Source: Fretibacterium sp. | GTDB taxonomy: Bacteria > Synergistota > Synergistia > Synergistales > Aminobacteriaceae | Length of the DNA: 5,724 nt | NCBI GenBank assembly: GCA_016280565.1 | Contig: JAEEGY010000145.1 | Coordinates: forward strand, 1-5,724 | Reading direction: 5' to 3' | Shown: in pieces, positions 1 through 5,381 of the stretch | How positions within the stretch are numbered: position 1 is the stretch's first letter | How the letters are laid out: every line of letters starts with the position of its first letter | Notes under the pieces: model-generated | What the model was told of the DNA's origin: nothing | Database searches by the model: none | Seen by the model: only the letters and a program-made list of their open reading frames with translations | Translations under genes and position numbers: made by a program

Positions 1-986
1 GAGTTCTGGAGCTCCGCATCCCCTGCCGTATCGGGGCGGATGTGTCGGCCACCTTGCCGGACGGCGAGGCCGTAACGCTGGGGAAGGTCCTGATGACGCC
101 GGTGAAGACCAACTGGCCGGCCTACACCGCCAGCAAGTGGTGCGCCCCGGCGACAGTCTGCGCTTCGGCCGTGAATGCCGTTCATCTGTTGGTGAACGTT
201 GAGGAAGGGCGCGGGCGTATCCTGAGCCTGGTCCCGGCTGTGACCGTGGCCCCGGCCGCGGCGGCGGGGGCCTTCTTCAGCCTGGATATGCCGGCGGGGA
301 CGGGAGTCTTCGGCGGCTTTGCGCCCCTCGTGGGCTCCTCCGTGTCCCTTCAGGGGAAGGACGGGACTGTTCGCCCCCTGGACGGCGTGCCTCAGGAGGG
401 GGAGACGCTCGTTGTCCGCTCAGAGCTCCCCGGACGGCCGGACGTGTGGATGGCGGACATCGAGAACCGGCCCGGCGGGCGGGTCATCGCCTGGGGACAG
501 GACGGCCCCAGGGTGATCGCCCGTGTCGTGCGGCCCATCGGGGGCGTCGGGCGCTTCGGCGGGACGCAGTTCCAGCGCGGCGGGAGGATACGCGCCTCCC
601 ACGCCGGTGTCATCGACGTGGCGACGGCCCCCCGCGGTGAGGTGGGCGGCATCCAGATCATGCCCCTCGTCCACGCCCTCACGTCCTCTGAGATGAGCAA
701 CGCCTGGAAGCTGACGCAGTGGATGGTCCTCGCGCCCCTGCCCGGCGAGCCCTCCCTGGCGGGCAGGGCCCCGCTCTTCAAGTCGGCCTTCGTCCCCGGC
801 ACCCAGCTCAACGACCGTCTTGAGGATGTCTGGAGCACCTATGGCCGTCGGCCGCTGGTCCTCTGCCGCGTTGCGGGAGGACCGTGGACAAAGCTGCCCT
901 CCGTCTCCGGCCGGGTGGACGATGCGCTGCTTGGCGTGACGCACCTGCGCTTTTACTTCCCCTTCTGGGACAGGCCAGGGGTGTAG
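1..986 (+). CDS. Conserved-looking hypothetical protein, C-terminal part (5' end outside window)
   Basis: The reading frame is open from base 3 to the TAG at 984-986, giving 327 residues. It has no stop at its left end, so the gene most likely begins upstream; the in-frame GTG at 42 lacks a convincing ribosome binding site. I do not recognise the family. The protein is rich in Gly, Pro, Val and Arg, and has no clear membrane segment apart from an Ala/Val/Pro-rich patch around residues 80-95 counted from base 3. The C-terminal third is dense in Trp, Tyr, Phe and Arg, with phrases such as SLAGRAPLFKSAF, YGRRPLVLCRV and HLRFYFPFWDRPGV. This mixture suggests a beta-rich folded domain rather than a shadow frame. 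The downstream gene starts 84 bases later behind its own promoter, so a functional link is not implied. No enzyme motif is visible. A secreted, envelope or phage-like structural role would be a guess. Confidence 0.75.
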   Translation, partial: VLELRIPCRIGADVSATLPDGEAVTLGKVLMTPVKTNWPAYTASKWCAPATVCASAVNAVHLLVNVEEGRGRILSLVPAVTVAPAAAAGAFFSLDMPAGTGVFGGFAPLVGSSVSLQGKDGTVRPLDGVPQEGETLVVRSELPGRPDVWMADIENRPGGRVIAWGQDGPRVIARVVRPIGGVGRFGGTQFQRGGRIRASHAGVIDVATAPRGEVGGIQIMPLVHALTSSEMSNAWKLTQWMVLAPLPGEPSLAGRAPLFKSAFVPGTQLNDRLEDVWSTYGRRPLVLCRVAGGPWTKLPSVSGRVDDALLGVTHLRFYFPFWDRPGV

Positions 987-1009
987 GGGTACTCAGCCTG
1001 GCATCCTGG

Positions 1010-1039
1010 TTGACAGGAGAGGGCTGACCTATTTAAAAT
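1010..1039 (+). promoter_or_regulatory. Sigma-70-type promoter of the dehydrogenase/TRAP cluster
   Basis: TTGACA at 1010-1015 is a perfect -35 box. TAAAAT at 1034-1039 matches the -10 consensus at five of six positions, with an 18-base spacer. Transcription would begin near 1046, about 25 bases before the ATG at 1071. The -35 lies within a weak imperfect hairpin (TCAGCC 993-998 with GGCTGA 1022-1027) that could also act as a poor terminator for the upstream gene. Assignment is by sequence match only. Confidence 0.65.
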
Positions 1040-1041
1040 AG
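1029..1041. promoter_or_regulatory. Palindrome overlapping the -10 box, possible operator
   Basis: CTATTT and AAATAG are perfect inverted arms around a central A, and the 13-base palindrome covers the -10 hexamer. A repressor bound here would block RNA polymerase. No regulator gene lies in the window and I found no second copy elsewhere in it, so the operator role is inferred from position and symmetry alone. Confidence 0.3.
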
Positions 1042-1070
1042 AGATATTGAGCACAAGAGAGGTGTAAATC

Positions 1071-2111
1071 ATGAAGGCAATCACCATCGTCAAGCCCGGA
1101 GTGGTGGAGATACGCGATCTGCCCAAACCGCAGATCAAACCGGACGAGGCACTGATCCACCCGCTGTTTGGCGGCATCTGCGGCAGCGATCTCAACTCCT
1201 TCCGGGGCACAAACGCCTACATGGCCTATCCCCGGGTGCCGGGACACGAGTTCAGCGCGGAGATCGTGGAGATCGGCCCCAATGACCGCGGCTTCAAGGC
1301 CGGCGACATCGTGACGGCCAATCCGTACTTCAACTGCGGGCACTGCTACTCCTGCCAGCGGGGCTTAGTCAACGCCTGTATGTCCAACCAGACGATGGGC
1401 GTGCAGCGGGAGGGGGGCTTTGCGGAGTTCGTGGCCATGCCCATATCCCGTCTCATCAGCGGCAAGGGCCTTCCGCCAAAGACACTGGCACTCATCGAGC
1501 CCTTCTGCATTGGCTACCACGGCATCCAGCGCGCAGGAGTGAAAAAGGACGATAAGGTATTGGTCGTGGGTGCGGGGACCATTGGCGTGCTGGCGGCCAT
1601 CGCGGCGAAGTCCCGCGGGGCGAAGGTGTGGATCTGCGACGTAGCCCCCAGGAAGTTAGAATATGCCCTGCGTTTTGGTCTGGATGGCACGGTGCTGAAC
1701 GACAGCCCGGAAGCTCTGAGCCAGGCGGTGAAGGACATCACCGGCGGCAACGGGCCGGTAGGAAGCCCACCAAATGGGTTCGATGTCACGGTGGAGTGCG
1801 TCGGGTTGCCCTCCACGCTCCAGAACTGCCTGGACGCGGCGTGTTTCGGCGGGCGCGTGGCGGTCATCGGCGTGGGCAAGCACAACATCGACCTGGACTT
1901 CACCATCATCCAGAAGAAGGAGCTCAACATCTTCGGCTCCCGCAACGCCCTGACGCGGGACTTTGAAGAGCTTATCGACACAGTAAAGTCCCGGAATCTG
2001 AACCTGGACGACGTGGTGACGAACATCTATAAGTTCGACGATGCGGCTCAGGCGTTCAGCGACTTTGACAAGAACGCCGGCAGCATGTTGAAGGTCATGA
2101 TCGGGTTTTAA
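1071..2111 (+). CDS. Zinc-dependent medium-chain dehydrogenase, L-galactonate/sorbitol dehydrogenase-like
   Basis: This 346-residue cytosolic enzyme has the usual length for zinc-containing medium-chain alcohol/polyol dehydrogenases, which oxidise a secondary alcohol with NAD(P). Catalytic-zinc ligands are visible: Cys37 in GICGSD, His59-Glu60 in PGHEF and Glu143 in LIEPF. Cys89, Cys92, Cys95 and Cys103 form the structural-zinc lobe. The Rossmann motif GAGTIG lies at 167-172. Asp190, at the end of the second strand (WICD), favours NAD over NADP by family rule. The segments FRG...YPRVPGHE and KKE...GSRNA..DFEE resemble, from memory, E. coli YjjN/LgoD (L-galactonate 5-dehydrogenase), so an aldonate or polyol substrate is plausible. 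A Gly/Pro-rich stretch (residues 225-236) before the FDVTVECVG strand looks longer than usual. The SD AGAGGTG at 1058-1064 sits 6 bases from the ATG. The TRAP binding-protein gene follows after 79 bases on the same strand, suggesting the enzyme acts on the imported compound. Family is near certain; substrate is not. Confidence 0.92.
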   Translation: MKAITIVKPGVVEIRDLPKPQIKPDEALIHPLFGGICGSDLNSFRGTNAYMAYPRVPGHEFSAEIVEIGPNDRGFKAGDIVTANPYFNCGHCYSCQRGLVNACMSNQTMGVQREGGFAEFVAMPISRLISGKGLPPKTLALIEPFCIGYHGIQRAGVKKDDKVLVVGAGTIGVLAAIAAKSRGAKVWICDVAPRKLEYALRFGLDGTVLNDSPEALSQAVKDITGGNGPVGSPPNGFDVTVECVGLPSTLQNCLDAACFGGRVAVIGVGKHNIDLDFTIIQKKELNIFGSRNALTRDFEELIDTVKSRNLNLDDVVTNIYKFDDAAQAFSDFDKNAGSMLKVMIGF

Positions 2112-2157
2112 CCCGCAGAAGCGGGTTCTGCCTGGCTCCGGCACTGTCCAGGGGCAG
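2110..2157 (+). other. Two consecutive hairpins between dehydrogenase and binding-protein genes
   Basis: AACCCGC (2110-2116) pairs with GCGGGTT (2121-2127) around the loop AGAA. CTGCC (2128-2132) then pairs with GGCAG (2153-2157), extended by TGG/CCA across a two-base bulge. Neither is followed by a proper T-run, so they look like weak attenuators or mRNA-stabilising/processing structures rather than a full terminator. That fits co-transcription of dehydrogenase and transporter. Confidence 0.4.
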
Positions 2158-2170
2158 GCCTTATCTTAAT

Positions 2171-2182
2171 CTCCTAAGGAGG
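2171..2182 (+). promoter_or_regulatory. Ribosome binding site of the binding-protein gene, within a small palindrome
   Basis: AAGGAGG at 2176-2182 is a near-perfect SD. It lies 8 bases from the ATG at 2191 and only 5 from the in-frame GTG at 2188, so ATG is the better start. CTCC (2171-2174) directly upstream can pair with GGAG (2178-2181) around TAA, a four-base stem that could mildly mask the site. Confidence 0.6.
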
Positions 2183-2190
2183 ATGCGGTG

Positions 2191-3168
2191 ATGAAGAAAT
2201 TTGTATTGGTCCTTGCGGCGGTCTTGCTGCTGACGACGGCGGCATTTGGCGACGTGGTGCTCCAGCTTGGCCTGGAGAATTCCCTCAGCGAGCCCGTCGG
2301 TCAGGGCGTCCTGAAGTGGAAGGAGCTGCTGGACGCGCGGAAGACCGGCCTGACGATGGAGGTCTTCCCGGACTCCCAGCTGGGCAACAAGACGGACATC
2401 ATCGACCAGATGCTGCTGGGCGAGCCCGTCATGACCCTGGCAGATGGCGCGTTCTTTGCGGACTACGGCGTGCCCGATATGGGCATCGTCTTTGGACCGT
2501 TCCTGTTCGACAACTGGGACCAGTGCTGGAAACTCATCCAGTCCGACTGGTGGAAGGAGCAGTGCGCCAAGCTGGCGGAGAAGGGCATCCACATGGTGGC
2601 TGCGAACTGGGCCTACGGCGCGCGCCACACCCTGACCACCAAGCCGGTCAACACCGTGGATGACCTGAAGGGGCTTCAGATCCGCGTCCCGACGAACCAG
2701 ATCCAGACCAAGGGCTTTGAGGTCCTGGGCGCGACGCCGGTGGGCATGAGCCTGGGCGACGTTTACACGGCGCTTCAGCAGGGCACCATCGACGGCGGCG
2801 AGAACCCGCTGTCCACGCTCTATGGCCGCAAGCACCACGAGGTGGCCAAATACCTCATCATGGACGGGCACGTGCTGAACTTCACGAACTGGATCTGCTC
2901 CGAGACGTGGTTCAAGAGCCTGACGCCGGAGCAGCAGAAGGCGCTTGTCGAGACCGGGTACGAGGCCGGTGTGTTCAACAACGAGCTTCAGTCCAAGGCG
3001 GAGGAGAAGTACCTTGGCCTCATGAAGGCTGAGGGCGTCACGGCCGTCATCCCCAGCGAGGCGGTCCTGGACGGGTTCCGCGAGAAGGCCAGGGACTTCT
3101 ACAAGCAGGGCGCGGCGTTTGGCTGGTCCGACGGGCTCTATGAGCGCGTGAAGGCTGCGATGAAATAA
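2191..3168 (+). CDS. dctP: TRAP transporter substrate-binding protein, DctP family
   Basis: This is the periplasmic receptor of a TRAP transporter, delivering an organic acid to the DctQM permease. With the ATG at 2191 it is 325 residues, normal for the family. It begins with a Sec signal peptide (MKKF, a hydrophobic run to about residue 18, probable cleavage after the Gly before DVV). Binding residues align well with sialic-acid receptor SiaP: Arg145 in YGARHTL, Arg165 in LQIRVP and Asn205 in DGGENP. Spacings of 20 and 40 residues equal those of SiaP Arg127, Arg147 and Asn187. The conserved Arg in IRVP normally clamps the substrate carboxylate, so a carboxylic acid ligand is expected. No sialic-acid genes are nearby; with the upstream LgoD-like dehydrogenase, a sugar acid or hydroxy acid is my inference. 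A strong terminator follows the stop, so this gene is probably expressed more than dctQ and dctM. No lipoprotein box is seen, so the receptor should be soluble. Confidence 0.95.
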   Translation: MKKFVLVLAAVLLLTTAAFGDVVLQLGLENSLSEPVGQGVLKWKELLDARKTGLTMEVFPDSQLGNKTDIIDQMLLGEPVMTLADGAFFADYGVPDMGIVFGPFLFDNWDQCWKLIQSDWWKEQCAKLAEKGIHMVAANWAYGARHTLTTKPVNTVDDLKGLQIRVPTNQIQTKGFEVLGATPVGMSLGDVYTALQQGTIDGGENPLSTLYGRKHHEVAKYLIMDGHVLNFTNWICSETWFKSLTPEQQKALVETGYEAGVFNNELQSKAEEKYLGLMKAEGVTAVIPSEAVLDGFREKARDFYKQGAAFGWSDGLYERVKAAMK

Positions 3169-3185
3169 CCTTGGTGTGATGCTTT

Positions 3186-3221
3186 GGCGAGGGGAAAGTT
3201 CACTCCCCTCGCCTTGTTTTT
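3186..3221 (+). terminator. Intrinsic terminator between dctP and dctQ
   Basis: GGCGAGGGGA (3186-3195) pairs perfectly with TCCCCTCGCC (3204-3213) around an eight-base loop, followed by TTGTTTTT (3214-3221). It is a ten-pair, G+C-rich stem with a T-run, 17 bases after the dctP stop and 28 before the dctQ start. Partial read-through would express the membrane subunits below the receptor level, a common arrangement in binding-protein transport operons. Confidence 0.85.
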
Positions 3222-3236
3222 ATCTTTCAAAAAGCA

Positions 3237-3242
3237 GAGGTG
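3237..3242 (+). promoter_or_regulatory. Ribosome binding site deciding the TTG start of dctQ
   Basis: GAGGTG at 3237-3242, within AGAGGTGAT, lies 7 bases before TTG at 3250. The ATG at 3243 abuts the SD and reads only five codons, and the ATG at 3276 is out of frame. TTG is therefore the best start and may keep translation low. Confidence 0.7.
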
Positions 3243-3249
3243 ATGTCCC

Positions 3250-3783
3250 TTGACCCCTGATTTAGGCAAAAAGACATGGGTTAAGCTCCTTTGTAATCTG
3301 GATCTGTTCATCGCCACGGCCGCGCTCATCATTTTGACGCTGGTCACCAGCGTGGGCGTGTTTAAACGCTACGTGCTTCAGGACCCCATCCTCTGGCAGG
3401 AGGAGGTCTCCGCGTTCTGCCAGGTCTGGATGATCTACATGGGGGCCAGCGTCGCGTTCCGCAGCGGCAGCCATGTGGCTATCGAGATGGTCATCGACGC
3501 ATTGCCGGAGAAGGCGCAGAAGTTCTTTGGCTGCGTCATCGACCTCATCGTGTTGTTCGTGCTGGTGTTCCTCTGCGTGAAGTCCCAGGCGTATATCGCC
3601 CAGGTCTTCGGCCGGAGCGGACGGCCCACGCCCATCCTCCGCATCCCCTACACTTATATTTACGGCGTCGCGCCCTGGGGCTGCGGCCTGATGATTGTCA
3701 GCTACTTCGCGTCTCACTATGCGCCGCGCTTCATCAAGGACATTGAGGTCCCCAGGCAGAACTCAGAGGAGGCAGCAGCATGA
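3250..3783 (+). CDS. dctQ: TRAP transporter small membrane subunit, DctQ family
   Basis: This 177-residue inner-membrane protein is the small subunit that pairs with DctM and helps receive the loaded receptor. Four hydrophobic segments are visible at about residues 16-36, 54-70, 92-112 and 135-154, the normal DctQ topology. Family hallmarks are present: KRYVLQDPILWQEE (39-52), with the conserved Arg-Tyr and Trp-x-Glu-Glu after helix 1, and FRSGSHVAIE (70-79), with the Gly-x-His pattern after helix 2. The C-terminus is a short charged tail. The start is a TTG chosen from its SD. The gene lies 81 bases after dctP across a terminator. Its TGA overlaps the dctM ATG (ATGA at 3780-3783), indicating translational coupling of the two membrane subunits. 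Confidence 0.93.
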   Translation: MTPDLGKKTWVKLLCNLDLFIATAALIILTLVTSVGVFKRYVLQDPILWQEEVSAFCQVWMIYMGASVAFRSGSHVAIEMVIDALPEKAQKFFGCVIDLIVLFVLVFLCVKSQAYIAQVFGRSGRPTPILRIPYTYIYGVAPWGCGLMIVSYFASHYAPRFIKDIEVPRQNSEEAAA

Positions 3784-5243
3784 ACACGACTTTGATTATC
3801 AGTATTGCTGCCGCGGTTGTCCTTGCCGTCCTGCTGCGGCTCCTGAAACGCCCATGGCTGTTTGTGATCCTCGCCGTGGCCGTGCTGCTGGTGGGCGTCA
3901 ACATCCAGTGGGTGAAACCCGCTCTGGAACAGGTGGGGAAAGCCCTGGGCAACAACACGGTGCTTGGCATCTCGGCTGTCGCCATGCTCGTGCTGCTGTT
4001 CCTGAAGGTGCCGGTGTTCGTGGCGGTGTTCGGCGGCTCGCTCATCTACTTCCTGTTCAACCCCGGCATCAACCAGATCATCTTCGGGCAGAAGGCCGTC
4101 ACGGGGACGGAGAGTCCGTCGCTTTTGGCGATCCCGTTCTTCGTCTGCGCGGGGACGTTCATGAACTACTCCGGCGTCACGAACCGCATCATGAACTTCT
4201 GCTCCGCTGTCACGGGCCGTATGCCCGGCGGACTGGCCCAGGTCAACGTGCTGCTGTCCACGCTCATGGGCGGGCTCTCCGGCTCCAACCTGGCGGACGC
4301 GGCCATGGAGGCCAAGATGCTGGTGCCGGAGATGGAGAAGCAGGGATTTTCCAAGGAGTTCTCCTCGGTGGTGACGGCGGCCTCCGCCATGATCACGCCG
4401 CTCATCCCGCCGGGAATCGCGATGATTTTGTACGGCTGCATCGCGGACGTTTCCATCGGCAAGCTCTTCATGTCCGGCATCACGGTGGGCGGTTCCCTGT
4501 GCATCGGCATGATGATTTTGGTGCACTTCATCTCGAAGAAGCGCGGCTACCTGCCCATCCGCAATAAGAAGCTGACCGGCGCGGAGTTCTGGAGCCACCT
4601 GCGGCCGGCGCTGCTGCCCTTGTGCCTTCCCATCATCATCATTGGGGGTATCCGTCTGGGCGTGTTCACCGCCACGGAGGCCGGAGCTATCGCCATCCTC
4701 TACGCGATCATCCTGGGCCTGCTCTATCACGAACTGAGCTTCAAGGGCATTCTTCAGGCGTGCAAGGAGACAGTCTGCACCACGGGCGGGATTATGCTCA
4801 TTGTGTCGGCGGCGTCGGTGTTCTCCTGGGTGCTGACGAAGGAGCGCATTCCCCAGCAGCTCACGGAGTTCATCGTGTCGATATGCCCGAACAAGTACGC
4901 CTTCCTCATCGCGGTGAACATCTTTGTCCTCATCGTGGGAATGTTCATCGAGGGCAACGCGACGATGATCGTGCTCGTCCCACTGCTGGCCCCCATCGCG
5001 CGGCAGTATGGCATTGACGAGATCCAGTTTGCCATGATTTACATCTTCAACAACGCCATTGGCGCGCTGTCGCCGCCTATGGGGACGCTGATGTTCGTCA
5101 CGTGTTCCGTCACAGGCTGCAAGACCAAGACCTTCATGAAGGAGGCCATTCCGTTCTACCTTCTGCTGGTGGCGCTGCTGATGCTCCTGACGTTCTGCCC
5201 GCCGGTGACGACGGCGATCGTGAAGCTGACGTATGGAGGATAA
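3780..5243 (+). CDS. dctM: TRAP transporter large membrane subunit, DctM family, with N-terminal extension
   Basis: This 487-residue inner-membrane protein is the transport subunit that couples uptake to a cation gradient, usually sodium. Motifs in order are LLAIPFFVCAG (115-125), Gly150 to Ala175 with VNV and SGSNLAD, TPLIPPGIAMILYG (206-219), GVFTATEAGAIAILYA (294-309), EGNATMIVLVPLLAP (391-405) and GALSPPMGTLMFV (428-440). A typical DctM is about 425 residues and begins near VAMLVLLFLKVPV (67-79). This one has roughly 60 extra residues at the front, with two further hydrophobic segments (about 5-22 and 26-42) and a short linker. The start is firm: AGGAGG at 3767-3772 lies 7 bases before an ATG overlapping the dctQ stop. 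The added helices could strengthen packing with DctQ. The family call is very secure; the role of the extension is unknown. Antisense frames here are shadows. Confidence 0.95.
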   Translation: MNTTLIISIAAAVVLAVLLRLLKRPWLFVILAVAVLLVGVNIQWVKPALEQVGKALGNNTVLGISAVAMLVLLFLKVPVFVAVFGGSLIYFLFNPGINQIIFGQKAVTGTESPSLLAIPFFVCAGTFMNYSGVTNRIMNFCSAVTGRMPGGLAQVNVLLSTLMGGLSGSNLADAAMEAKMLVPEMEKQGFSKEFSSVVTAASAMITPLIPPGIAMILYGCIADVSIGKLFMSGITVGGSLCIGMMILVHFISKKRGYLPIRNKKLTGAEFWSHLRPALLPLCLPIIIIGGIRLGVFTATEAGAIAILYAIILGLLYHELSFKGILQACKETVCTTGGIMLIVSAASVFSWVLTKERIPQQLTEFIVSICPNKYAFLIAVNIFVLIVGMFIEGNATMIVLVPLLAPIARQYGIDEIQFAMIYIFNNAIGALSPPMGTLMFVTCSVTGCKTKTFMKEAIPFYLLLVALLMLLTFCPPVTTAIVKLTYGG

Positions 5244-5295
5244 GTTCCTGAGCCTTTTTTACGACACAGCCTCATCTTCCAGCCCTTCCGGACGA

Positions 5296-5321
5296 AAGCG
5301 CCCTCCGAACGGAGGGCGCTT
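5296..5321. terminator. Hairpin terminator at the end of the TRAP operon, possibly bidirectional
   Basis: AAGCGCCCTCC (5296-5306) pairs perfectly with GGAGGGCGCTT (5311-5321) around GAAC, an 11-bp stem. On the plus strand the following bases are only moderately T-rich (AACTATTTGTATTTCC). On the minus strand the stem ends in TTT. It lies 52 bases after the dctM stop and is probably the operon end; a weak T-run in both directions leaves its efficiency uncertain. Confidence 0.65.
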
Positions 5322-5349
5322 AACTATTTGTATTTCCTCTTAACTACTT
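5319..5349. repeat. Short direct repeat CTTAACTA(T/C)TT
   Basis: CTTAACTATTT (5319-5329) recurs as CTTAACTACTT (5339-5349) exactly 20 bases on, in a pyrimidine-rich stretch between the operon hairpin and the structured region. Two-turn spacing is compatible with a protein site but equally with chance in low-complexity sequence. Confidence 0.3.
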
Positions 5350-5381
5350 CTTCTTCAACACTGCCAGACGGGTCAGCCTCA

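Noticed and set aside
1..12. Twelve-base match GAGTTCTGGAGC with 4584-4595
   Set aside because: About one such match is expected by chance in a window of this size, and both copies are in unrelated coding sequence.
2161..2871. Minus-strand frame of 236 codons opposite dctP
   Set aside because: Antisense shadow; the plus-strand DctP sequence shows clear family motifs and a signal peptide.
3243..3260. Five-codon ATG reading frame in front of dctQ
   Set aside because: The ATG overlaps the SD itself, so initiation there is unlikely; TTG at 3250 has correct spacing.
3717..4730. Minus-strand frame of 337 codons opposite dctQ/dctM
   Set aside because: Its His/Asp/Arg/Gln-rich product is the usual antisense shadow of a G+C-rich membrane-protein gene; dctM motifs are intact on the other strand.
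5237..5260. AGGA/TCCT followed by six T as a terminator right after dctM
   Set aside because: Only a four-base stem, separated from the T-run by five bases; the hairpin at 5296-5321 is far stronger.
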